A DNA stretch of 64,000 nt from Haloflavibacter putidus (lineage in GTDB: Bacteria; Bacteroidota; Bacteroidia; Flavobacteriales; Flavobacteriaceae): positions 372,001-436,000 of the forward strand of contig NZ_VIAR01000001.1 of assembly GCF_006546625.1 (NCBI RefSeq), written 5' to 3'. A program made the position numbers and the translations under genes. How positions within the stretch are numbered: the stretch's first letter is position 1; every line of letters starts with the position of its first letter. The notes below the pieces were generated by a model that did no database searches, had not been told where the DNA came from, and saw nothing but the letters and a program-made list of their open reading frames with translations. This document shows, in pieces, positions 43,062-51,390 of this stretch.

Positions 43062-44318
43062 ATGCATATAGATAAAAATCAATTATTACGTTTTACCACG
43101 GCAGGAAGTGTAGATGATGGCAAAAGTACCTTGATTGGGCGTTTGCTTTTTGACTCGAAGTCTATTTTTGAAGACCAGATGAAAGCCGTAGAAAATTCTA
43201 GTAAGAAAAAAGGACACGAAGGTGTAGATCTGGCCATGTTTACAGATGGTTTACGCGATGAGCGTGAGCAAGGTATTACCATAGATGTTGCTTACCGTTA
43301 TTTTACCACGCCAAAACGTAAATTTATTATTGCAGATACACCGGGGCACATTCAATATACCAGAAATATGGTTACCGGCGCATCTACGGCAAATGCAGCC
43401 ATTATTTTGATAGATGCCCGCCACGGAGTTATCGAGCAAACCAAAAGACACGCTTTTATCGCTTCGTTATTGCAAATTCCGCATATAATTGTGTGTATCA
43501 ATAAAATGGATTTGGTAGAACATTCCGAAGAAACCTATAACAAAATTGTTAGTCAGTTTGAAGAGTTTTCTTCTAAGCTAATCATAAAAGACATTCGGTA
43601 TATACCTATTAGCGCTTTGTATGGTGACAATGTGGTAAACCGCTCACAAAATATGGACTGGTATCAGGGTTCGCCTTTATTGCACGAGTTAGAAACCATA
43701 CATATTGGTAGCGATATTAATAAAATAGACGCGCGTCTCTCCGTGCAAACAGTATTACGCCCACAGCGCGAAGGCTTTATAGATTACAGAGGTTATGCCG
43801 GTAGGGTTTCTAGCGGTATTTTTAGACCGGGAGATGCAATTACTGTTTTGCCATCTGGTTTTACTTCCAAAATAAAAAGTATTAACCTGTACGAAAAAGA
43901 GATAGAAGAAGCTTTTGCGCCAATGTCTGTAGCCGTATCCTTAGAAGACGATATAGATATTAGCCGGGGAGATATGATAGTTAAAACCAACAACCAACCG
44001 CAAACCTCGCAAGATATAGATGCTATGATTTGTTGGTTAAATACAGACGATGCCAAACCGAGAACAAAATATACAATTATGCATACGTCTAACGAGCAAA
44101 AAGCTTTAATAAAAGAGGTATTGTATAAAATAGACATTAATACCTACGATAGGATTACAGACGATAAAGATTTTAAAATGAATGATATTGGCCGGGTAAA
44201 AATAAGAACCACCCAGCCCTTGATGGCAGACGAATATAGAGACAATCGCGATACCGGAAGTTTTGTTTTAATAGATGACAATACCAACGAAACCGTTGCT
44301 GCGGGAATGATTATCTAA
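43062..44318 (+). CDS. cysN: Sulfate adenylyltransferase subunit 1 (GTPase)
   Basis: 418 residues, EF-Tu-like GTPase. GSVDDGKS (15-22) is the P-loop, ADTPGH the G3 and NKMD the G4 motif. Two beta-barrel domains follow. GTP hydrolysis drives APS formation by CysD. It is not fused to an APS kinase, in keeping with the separate cysC. Confidence 0.95.
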   Translation: MHIDKNQLLRFTTAGSVDDGKSTLIGRLLFDSKSIFEDQMKAVENSSKKKGHEGVDLAMFTDGLRDEREQGITIDVAYRYFTTPKRKFIIADTPGHIQYTRNMVTGASTANAAIILIDARHGVIEQTKRHAFIASLLQIPHIIVCINKMDLVEHSEETYNKIVSQFEEFSSKLIIKDIRYIPISALYGDNVVNRSQNMDWYQGSPLLHELETIHIGSDINKIDARLSVQTVLRPQREGFIDYRGYAGRVSSGIFRPGDAITVLPSGFTSKIKSINLYEKEIEEAFAPMSVAVSLEDDIDISRGDMIVKTNNQPQTSQDIDAMICWLNTDDAKPRTKYTIMHTSNEQKALIKEVLYKIDINTYDRITDDKDFKMNDIGRVKIRTTQPLMADEYRDNRDTGSFVLIDDNTNETVAAGMII

Positions 44319-44384
44319 AATAAATGCTAAAGCTACCAGTCGGCTAAAAAAATGCATTATCTTTTTGGCTTAAAAAAACTTGTT

Positions 44385-45143
44385 ATGAATGTAAAAGAAT
44401 ATATTCCCTTAATCATAGACGCGGCTAGAGATGCCGGCATTAAAATTTTAGAAGTCTACAATTCTGACGATTTTGGGGTAGAAATCAAGAAAGATGACAG
44501 TCCGCTTACTATTGCAGACAAAAAAGCAAACGATGCAATTGTCGAAAAGTTGAAGCAAACAGATTTTCCTATCCTTTCGGAGGAAGGAGCAAAAATTCCG
44601 TACAGCGAGCGTAAAGATTGGGAATATTTCTGGATGGTAGATCCGTTAGACGGCACCAAAGAATTTGTAAAACAAAACGGTGAGTTTACCGTAAATATTG
44701 CTTTAATACATAAAAACGCACCAATTTTGGGCGTGGTTTACGCTCCGGTTTTAGATAAACTTTACTTTGGCGGAAAAGAAATAGGCGCATTTATGGACGA
44801 AAATATGGATCCGCAGCACAAATTAGAACTCATTAAAAACGAAACCGGTAATATACGTATTGTAGCTTCGCGTTCGCATTTAAACGATGAAACCAAAAAA
44901 TACATAGAGCAATTTGACAACGCCGAAACCGTTTCTATGGGTAGTAGTTTAAAATTTATGCTTATTGCAGATAGCGAAGCAGATATCTATCCGCGTTTTG
45001 CTCCAACAATGGAGTGGGATACGGCGGCAGCACACGCTATTTTAAAAGGTTTAAATCTGGAAGTTATCAATATGGAAGACGAGAAACCTTTGCGTTACAA
45101 CAAAGAGAATTTACTCAATCCAAATTTTTTGGTGAAACGATGA
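44385..45143 (+). CDS. cysQ: 3'(2'),5'-bisphosphate nucleotidase
   Basis: 252 residues from the ATG at 44385; an upstream in-frame ATG at 44352 would add an unlikely hydrophobic head, and the family begins near VKEYIPLIIDAARDAG. The metal-binding DPLDGTKEF (86-94) and the C-terminal EWDTAAAHAIL are inositol-monophosphatase-family motifs. It hydrolyses PAP, the by-product of sulfotransferases, to AMP. Its presence here supports PAPS use for sulfation. The stop is one base from the flippase start. Confidence 0.93.
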   Translation: MNVKEYIPLIIDAARDAGIKILEVYNSDDFGVEIKKDDSPLTIADKKANDAIVEKLKQTDFPILSEEGAKIPYSERKDWEYFWMVDPLDGTKEFVKQNGEFTVNIALIHKNAPILGVVYAPVLDKLYFGGKEIGAFMDENMDPQHKLELIKNETGNIRIVASRSHLNDETKKYIEQFDNAETVSMGSSLKFMLIADSEADIYPRFAPTMEWDTAAAHAILKGLNLEVINMEDEKPLRYNKENLLNPNFLVKR

Positions 45144-45144
45144 A

Positions 45145-46458
45145 ATGAAAAAACGGCTTCAAAAACTTTTACAAGATAATGACCAAAAAGAAATCCTTAC
45201 CAAAGGATTTTCTTTTTTGGGCTTTAGACTGGGCGGTACGTTAATAGGTTATCTCTTTACACTTTTTATCACAAAAAAATTTGGCGCAGACATTTATGGA
45301 ATTATCGCGCTGGGTTTTTCTATGTTTTTAATTCTAAGTGTAATAGGAAGGCTTGGTCTGGATATTAATCTGGTGCGGTTTTTTTCAGATGAGCGTAACG
45401 ACTCCGAAACCGGTATTTTTTACAAATCGGTTTTAAAATCTTTTTTTGTAAGCACTATTTTGGCCGGTCTGCTTTATCTTTTTAGAGAGCCAATTGTTAT
45501 GCAGGTGTTTCGGGAGCCAAAACCGGAATTATTACCTTATTTACCGTGGATTTTAGCTGCAATCCCCTTTTGGTCGCTAACTTTGGTAAGCTCCAGCTAT
45601 TTTAGGGCAAAAAAACAAAACCACATTTTTGCTTTTTTCGATAATCCTAGTCGGTTTTTGTTTGGTTTACTGTTATTGGTTATTTTTTACACCTTCAGTA
45701 AAAATCCAATTATTATCGTGCAAGCGCATTTTTATGCCATTTTAATAACCAGTTTACTAAGTTTGGGGATGGTAATTGCCAAGATTAATACCCTTAGTTT
45801 TAAGACTAAAAACAATTCCTGGTATTTTTTAAAAGACTCGCTTCCCATGATGCTTTCGTCGTCTATTCTGGTTTTATTGGGCTGGATGGACACCTTTGTA
45901 ATGGGTATTTATGAAGAAAGTAACGATGTAGGTATTTACAATATAAGTTTAAAAGTGGCGACGCTTACCACCTTTACGCTACAGGCCATCAACTCTATTT
46001 TGGCGCCAAAAATTGCAAAAAGTTATGCCGCAAACGAAGAAGACGTGTATAAAAAACTAATACAGTTTTCTACCAAACTCAATTTCCTGATTACGGTTGC
46101 AGTTTTGGCGGTTATTTTGGTTTTTCACGATTTTCTACTGGGTATTTTTGGCGAAGAATTTAAAGCCGGTTATATAATTCTGTTTATATTTTGCGCCGGC
46201 CAGTTGGTCAACTCGCTCTCCGGCTCTGTTGGCGTTATTATGCAAATGATTGGCAAACAAAAGGTTTATCAAAACTTTGTACTTGCCGCGCTGTTTATCA
46301 ACCTTTTGCTTACTTTTGTGCTTACGCCATTATATGGCGGTATTGGTGCCGCAATCGCAACAGTATGCAGTATGGTTTTTTGGAATGTGGGTTGTGCACT
46401 TTACCTAAAAATAAAATTGAACATTACCTCTTTTTATAATCCTTTTTTGGGAAGGTAA
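45145..46458 (+). CDS. Oligosaccharide flippase (Wzx-like, MOP superfamily)
   Basis: 437 residues with about 12-14 hydrophobic segments. It begins GFSFLGFRLGGTLIGYLFTLFITKKFGADIYGI, the usual Polysacc_synt/MurJ-like opening. It would move lipid-linked repeat units across the inner membrane. It is the only flippase in the locus and so probably the Wzx of this pathway. Confidence 0.88.
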   Translation: MKKRLQKLLQDNDQKEILTKGFSFLGFRLGGTLIGYLFTLFITKKFGADIYGIIALGFSMFLILSVIGRLGLDINLVRFFSDERNDSETGIFYKSVLKSFFVSTILAGLLYLFREPIVMQVFREPKPELLPYLPWILAAIPFWSLTLVSSSYFRAKKQNHIFAFFDNPSRFLFGLLLLVIFYTFSKNPIIIVQAHFYAILITSLLSLGMVIAKINTLSFKTKNNSWYFLKDSLPMMLSSSILVLLGWMDTFVMGIYEESNDVGIYNISLKVATLTTFTLQAINSILAPKIAKSYAANEEDVYKKLIQFSTKLNFLITVAVLAVILVFHDFLLGIFGEEFKAGYIILFIFCAGQLVNSLSGSVGVIMQMIGKQKVYQNFVLAALFINLLLTFVLTPLYGGIGAAIATVCSMVFWNVGCALYLKIKLNITSFYNPFLGR

Positions 46459-46470
46459 AATCGTTTTTAA

Positions 46471-47412
46471 ATGGATTGGTTAGAAAAAATAAAAAATAGT
46501 ATTCCGGCGGGAGCGATTTCTTTTTTGGTTAAATCAAATCTAAGTTGGCGGTTTTTAACCAAAAGAAGGAAAATAAATACCATTCATGATTTTAAAGAAC
46601 CATTTTTTATAATTGGTTTTGGTCGTTCTGGAAATACTTTATTGCGTTCTATGTTGGTGGCAGGTGATGAGGTGGTTATTCCACCAGAATCTTATGTCCT
46701 ACCGCGTCTAATTAAACTATACAAAACCTATGATTTTTTACCGTGGAATGAATTATCATCTTTATTAATTGGTGAATTTGAAGCCTATAAAGAATTTTAC
46801 ACCTGGGAAACTGACTTATCTTCTTTAAAGAAAGAAATTAGAACACTGCCTAAAGAAAAACAAACGCTGTCTAATTTAATTAACGAAATATACGCAACAT
46901 ATAGTTTGCAGAAATATGGAAAAATTATGTATTGGGGCGATAAAACTCCAGTAAATACACGCTTCATAGATAAGGTTTATGAAATTTATCCTAAAGCGAA
47001 ATATATTTATATGAAGCGTGACCCAAAAGATGCTATAGCTTCTGCAGTAAAAAATCAGATTTTTCCAGATATCCAAACAGCAGCAAAAATTTTTTTAATT
47101 TATTATCGTAAGACTGCTTGGCTTAAAAAGAAATTACCAGAAGATCAATTTCTTGAAGTAGAATATGAGTCTTTAGTGTCTAATACAGAAGAGGTTTTAC
47201 AAAATGTATCCAAGTTTTTAGACATTAATTATAAATCCACAATGTTAAATTTTTGGAAGAACGCAGATAATTTGGGAGATACGAAAGTGCATACTCATCA
47301 CAAAAATATAAGTAAACCTATAAATGCTAATAGTATTGGTAAATGGCGAAAGACATTAAGTGCAAAAGAAGCCAAAGAAATAGACGCTATTTTGGCACAT
47401 ATACGTGAATAA
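46471..47412 (+). CDS. PAPS-dependent sulfotransferase
   Basis: 313 residues. FIIGFGRSGNTLLRSML (46-62) is the 5'-phosphosulfate-binding loop, and KYIYMKRDPKDAIAS (177-191) is the 3'-phosphate-binding motif. The later EVEYESLVSNTEEVLQNVSKFL is typical of Sulfotransfer_1/3 proteins. It transfers sulfate from PAPS to a carbohydrate or lipid. It lies directly after cysQ and the flippase, so its likely acceptor is the repeat unit of this polysaccharide. Base composition is visibly more AT-rich than the flanking rfb and cys genes. Confidence 0.87.
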   Translation: MDWLEKIKNSIPAGAISFLVKSNLSWRFLTKRRKINTIHDFKEPFFIIGFGRSGNTLLRSMLVAGDEVVIPPESYVLPRLIKLYKTYDFLPWNELSSLLIGEFEAYKEFYTWETDLSSLKKEIRTLPKEKQTLSNLINEIYATYSLQKYGKIMYWGDKTPVNTRFIDKVYEIYPKAKYIYMKRDPKDAIASAVKNQIFPDIQTAAKIFLIYYRKTAWLKKKLPEDQFLEVEYESLVSNTEEVLQNVSKFLDINYKSTMLNFWKNADNLGDTKVHTHHKNISKPINANSIGKWRKTLSAKEAKEIDAILAHIRE

Positions 47413-47446
47413 TTGTATTTTGAAGCCGTTACATAGAAGAAAAATT

Positions 47447-47454
47447 TAACTTTG
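47447..47454 (+). promoter_or_regulatory. Internal -7 box before the asparagine-synthetase-like gene
   Basis: TAACTTTG is a perfect TAnnTTTG in a 67-base gap, the largest gap between 45.1 and 61.7 kb. TTTG at 47419-47422 is 24 bases upstream. It may allow separate expression of the second half of the locus. Confidence 0.4.
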
Positions 47455-47479
47455 TTTAATACATTCTAAATTATTTAAG

Positions 47480-49207
47480 ATGGCTGGCATTTATGGAGTG
47501 CTATTAAAAAATAATCACCAAAAAGATATTTGTAATAACTTCTATAACAGTAAATTTAAAAATACGGTTCAAGAAGAAATTACTTATAAAGATTTCCGTT
47601 TTGGCAGGTCTGTTTTAAATAAATTTCAACAAGATAGGTTCTTTTATGAAAATGAAAATTATCTTATTTGCTTTGAAGGGATTAATTATTCTTCAACAAA
47701 AACTCCCAAAGAAATAATAGCAGCTTATGAAGAAAGGGGAGATTTTTTTATAGAAAAAGTCAAAGGTAATTTCTCATGTTTTCTTTACGACAAACGACAG
47801 CAGAGCTTAAAAGTTTATACAGATCCCTTGGCATCAAAGAGTATTTATTATTTTTATGATAAAAAACACGGTTTTGCTTTTGCTTCCGAAATGCATGTGC
47901 TTTCAAAATTACTTAGGGAACATAAAATCCCTATAACCTATGATTACGATGGAATTTACTCCTTAGCATTATATGGGCAGATGTTTAAGGAATATACTTT
48001 GGTGAGAGAAATAAAACGATTGTCTTATGGCAGCGTATTAAATTATTTTATAGATGATAAGATTTTAGAAAAACATCAATATTATAAGTTTAAGAAAAAG
48101 CAAGTTTCTTTATCTAAGAAAGAGATAATCAATCAAATTGATGATTTAATGCTGAGTGCTGTAAAGCGAGAGTGGGATAAAGATGAAGAATATGCTTACA
48201 CAAATAAGATAGCCTTAATTAGTGGTGGTATGGATTCTCGCGTAAATGCTTTATTGGCAGACAAGCTTAACTACCAATCTATAACAGGTTACACCTTTGG
48301 GAATCCAAATTCTAGTGATGTGAAAATTGCTTCAGATATTTCCAAAAATCATTTTCAAATTCATTTACAGACTCATTTGTATAATGGAAAGTTTTTTACC
48401 CAAAATATTTTAGAAAATTATATTAAATCTAATGATGGTTTGGTTCACTTTACACCAAGTTCTATCATATATAATGTTTATAAAAACATAAATTTTAGCG
48501 GTTACGGTCAGATTCATTCAGGACAAATAGGAGATGCTTTGTTTGGTTCTTTGCTTAAACCTAATTTTAGCTTTAAACAAAATAAAGATAAGATAGGTTT
48601 AACAGGATTTATAAAACATCTTGATATGATAAAGAAAATCAAAGCAATAGATGATATTTTGGAAGAATTTGAACTATCAGATTATGAATTGTTTGCCTAT
48701 CAAGAAAGGGTTGTAAATGGAGCTCTAACTGGAGATAAACAAATTAATAATTTTATAGATCATAGCTCTCCTTTTTTTGATACAGCTTTAATTAATTTTA
48801 TGCTCTCAGTACCCAATAAATTTAAAATTAATCAACAAATTTACTTCGATTGGTTAAAAGATAAACACCCGGAAATTTTAAATTATAAATGGGAAAAAAT
48901 TGGATTGAAACCCAACACTAATTTTAAAATTAATTATGGGCGCTATATAAAAAAATACGTAAATGGAGGCAAAAAATACTTTGGTTTAAAGTATGATAGC
49001 ATGAACCCTATTGCTAACTGGCTTCAAAATGATAAATACATTTTACAGGAATTTGATAAATTATTCAAAGAAAATCTACCATTAATTAACAACGCTGAAT
49101 TAAAACAAGATTTAGAAAAAATATATAGTGAAGATATTTTTGAATACCGAAATAGATTTGCGGTATTAACCGTAGTTTTAGCTATAAAACTTCATTTTGA
49201 AAGTTAA
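47480..49207 (+). CDS. Asparagine-synthetase-like amidotransferase lacking the glutaminase cysteine
   Basis: 575 residues with the two-domain AsnB layout. The N-terminal Ntn glutaminase-like domain (about 1-190) begins MAGIYG, whereas active class II amidotransferases begin Met-Cys-Gly: the catalytic Cys2 is Ala. The C-terminal synthetase domain has the ATP-pyrophosphatase loop ISGGMDSR (247-254). It should still adenylate a carboxylate but would need free ammonia or another amine. In polysaccharide loci such proteins can amidate uronic acids. The genuine substrate is unknown. The gene is AT-rich for this genome, which hints at recent transfer. Confidence 0.8.
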   Translation: MAGIYGVLLKNNHQKDICNNFYNSKFKNTVQEEITYKDFRFGRSVLNKFQQDRFFYENENYLICFEGINYSSTKTPKEIIAAYEERGDFFIEKVKGNFSCFLYDKRQQSLKVYTDPLASKSIYYFYDKKHGFAFASEMHVLSKLLREHKIPITYDYDGIYSLALYGQMFKEYTLVREIKRLSYGSVLNYFIDDKILEKHQYYKFKKKQVSLSKKEIINQIDDLMLSAVKREWDKDEEYAYTNKIALISGGMDSRVNALLADKLNYQSITGYTFGNPNSSDVKIASDISKNHFQIHLQTHLYNGKFFTQNILENYIKSNDGLVHFTPSSIIYNVYKNINFSGYGQIHSGQIGDALFGSLLKPNFSFKQNKDKIGLTGFIKHLDMIKKIKAIDDILEEFELSDYELFAYQERVVNGALTGDKQINNFIDHSSPFFDTALINFMLSVPNKFKINQQIYFDWLKDKHPEILNYKWEKIGLKPNTNFKINYGRYIKKYVNGGKKYFGLKYDSMNPIANWLQNDKYILQEFDKLFKENLPLINNAELKQDLEKIYSEDIFEYRNRFAVLTVVLAIKLHFES

Positions 49208-49208
49208 G

Positions 49209-50465
49209 GTGAAATTACTAAAATTAAAATATAAAAGTTCTTATTTCTTTCTATTACTAGTAAGCATCATCGCCTTATCGCTCAACTTTTTCGGCGAAAT
49301 TTTGAACGGGATGTTTCAGTTGGGAGTAACCGATGAGTTAGCAATATTATTGGTTTACGGAATGGGTTTTTTGGTTTTATTGCTCAAACACAAACTAAAA
49401 ATTTATCAACCGGAATTTATTATTATTTTTAGTGTTCTTAGTTTTATCTACTTACTCTTCTATTACGAAAATTTTATAAGCTTCTTCTACGAATATTACA
49501 AGTTAATGGTGTTTATGTGTTTTATACCATTTTTAAATAATTTTAGAATAGAAAGCATTTCTTCACTATTACTGTCCTTGCGTCGATATTTTATTTTTGT
49601 TCTTGGGTTTAATTTTATTTTTATAATCCTTCAGATTTATACCGATAATCAAATTTTAGCAGCCATTGGTTATAGCGAATTGCGCGTAAGTGGTTGGACA
49701 AAAATTGGGCGGTTTACCGGCTTATTTGATGTGGGTACTTTGGGAGCCACGGCCTTGATTATGCTTTTATTAAACGAAATGCCGGGAAAAAAAAATAAGG
49801 CTTATTATATTTTATTGGTTTTAGGGATATTGTCAATACTTTTTTCTAGCTCCAAAACCAGTTACATCATTTTTATTGTTTGGATATTAATACTCTACCG
49901 TCGTTATCTTTTAAAGCATTTTATAAAAATAGCTATTGCAATTGCTAGCTTTATAGCTATTGCAATATATTATACTTATGATGCTATTATTTCTAAAATA
50001 GAGCAGTACACCTATTTTTTTAAAAGCATAGAGCATCCGTTCTTAATAAACCTTGGCGTAGTAGAAATGCGTGCTATGTTTTGGGCACAAGCTATAAAGA
50101 TATTTTTAAAACATCCGTTTGGTTTAGGTTTAGGTACTTTTGGCGATGCTTCTGCAAATTACAATCCAAATGCTTTTAAAATGTCGCCCAATTTATGGCC
50201 GGATAGAGTGGTGGTTTTGTCAGACTCGTCTCTTTCGCATTTATTGGCAGAGCAAGGTTTGGTTGCACTAATTTATTTATTATTGGTGGTATATCCTTTA
50301 GCAAAGGCTAAAAAGCTTAAAACCTACGCATATATGCTATTGAGTTTTTATTTTATACAAATTCCGTTTACGATGGGGTTTTCGGCGGGTACTTGGCCGT
50401 TACTTTTTGCTTTGGCATATGCTATAATTTATTACGAAAAAAAGTTTGGTGATGTTTCAAGATAA
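49209..50465 (+). CDS. O-antigen polymerase/ligase-like membrane protein 1
   Basis: 418 residues from a GTG at 49209, two bases after the upstream stop. A TTG at 49197 would add four residues, and no ATG occurs until about residue 35, so the start is uncertain. About 11-12 hydrophobic segments are seen. The periplasmic-loop signature of the Wzy/WaaL superfamily is present as KHPFGLGLGTFG and SLSHLLAEQGLVALIYL. It would polymerise repeat units or attach them to lipid A or another carrier. One of four such proteins in the locus. Confidence 0.75.
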   Translation: MKLLKLKYKSSYFFLLLVSIIALSLNFFGEILNGMFQLGVTDELAILLVYGMGFLVLLLKHKLKIYQPEFIIIFSVLSFIYLLFYYENFISFFYEYYKLMVFMCFIPFLNNFRIESISSLLLSLRRYFIFVLGFNFIFIILQIYTDNQILAAIGYSELRVSGWTKIGRFTGLFDVGTLGATALIMLLLNEMPGKKNKAYYILLVLGILSILFSSSKTSYIIFIVWILILYRRYLLKHFIKIAIAIASFIAIAIYYTYDAIISKIEQYTYFFKSIEHPFLINLGVVEMRAMFWAQAIKIFLKHPFGLGLGTFGDASANYNPNAFKMSPNLWPDRVVVLSDSSLSHLLAEQGLVALIYLLLVVYPLAKAKKLKTYAYMLLSFYFIQIPFTMGFSAGTWPLLFALAYAIIYYEKKFGDVSR

Positions 50466-51390
50466 AAAATACATATACATTCTTGTATTTGCGATACTTA
50501 TTCTGGCGAGCGGAATAGACTTTTTTATAGGTTTAAAAAAAGATAATTTTTTTAGGTTGAAGTTCGATTTAGATAAAACCGAGTTCTTTCAAACAGAAAA
50601 ATTTCAACTCATTAATTTTGAATACAATTCTTTAAGCTTAAAAAGCGAAAAAAACACATTAGAACCAAATACTACTTACGCCTTAAATTTTGAAGCCGAT
50701 GAAGAAGTATATTATTTTGCGTTTTCCGATAAGAAAGTAAACGAAGACGCTGTTGTACTTAACGGTTTGGTTTGGTACTTTAATATGCCTTTAAATACAG
50801 AAAACAAAAAAGTTAATATAACCCAAGTTTCGCTTAAAGAAAAAAAAGAAGGCAAACTTAAAGTGGCTATGCTTACAGAACAAATGGGCTGCTGTCTAAT
50901 ATTTGGTAAGAAGTTGCGCTATTTGTGGAACAAAAAAAATGATGAAGTAAACTTTATAGGGAATAAGAAAGACGTTTATAATTATAAATATTACGGCGCC
51001 AAAAATATAAAATCTAGCGGAATTGCGCGCCTTTCGCAAGAGGTAGCCCCGGCAGATGTTTACGTAATTTGGACGGGTAGAAATGAAATTGACACTAAAG
51101 ATCTTGTAGCAAATATTAAAAATATCGTCACAAATTTAAAAATCCAAAATCCGCATGCTAAGATTATTTTAATGTATCCCGCGCCAAGTCCTGTAAAAAA
51201 AATAGACAAAAATATTGGCAGGAACGTAGAAGCACTTGAAAATAAGGACTTTGATGGCATAACAAGCATAAACGTTTATGAAAAAATAAAAGAAAAGAAA
51301 AACTGGAAATCAGAGTATTTTAAATACGATTACGCTTTATCGGAAAAAGCTTATAAATTTATCGTAAAATGTTTGGAAGATGCAATTTAA
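50452..51390 (+). CDS. Membrane-anchored protein of unknown function, SGNH-like remnants
   Basis: 312 residues from ATG at 50452 (GTG and TTG alternatives lie 3 and 6 bases before). An N-terminal signal anchor (YIYILVFAILILASGIDFFIG) is followed by an extracytoplasmic part. A beta-rich domain to about residue 130 precedes an alpha/beta part with VYVIWTGRNEID and ILMYPAPSP, which fit the block III region of SGNH hydrolases. The expected GDS serine block and the final DxxH are not recognisable. It may be a degenerate esterase or acetyl-binding protein. It overlaps both neighbours. Confidence 0.6.
   Translation: MFQDKKYIYILVFAILILASGIDFFIGLKKDNFFRLKFDLDKTEFFQTEKFQLINFEYNSLSLKSEKNTLEPNTTYALNFEADEEVYYFAFSDKKVNEDAVVLNGLVWYFNMPLNTENKKVNITQVSLKEKKEGKLKVAMLTEQMGCCLIFGKKLRYLWNKKNDEVNFIGNKKDVYNYKYYGAKNIKSSGIARLSQEVAPADVYVIWTGRNEIDTKDLVANIKNIVTNLKIQNPHAKIILMYPAPSPVKKIDKNIGRNVEALENKDFDGITSINVYEKIKEKKNWKSEYFKYDYALSEKAYKFIVKCLEDAI

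Noticed and set aside
40580-45143. Assimilatory sulfate reduction operon
   Set aside because: cysH, cysI and cysJ are absent here, while cysQ and a sulfotransferase follow, so sulfation is the better reading.
47480-49207. AsnB-like gene as a lasso-peptide cyclase
   Set aside because: No precursor peptide, B-type leader peptidase or ABC transporter is adjacent; the context is polysaccharide synthesis.
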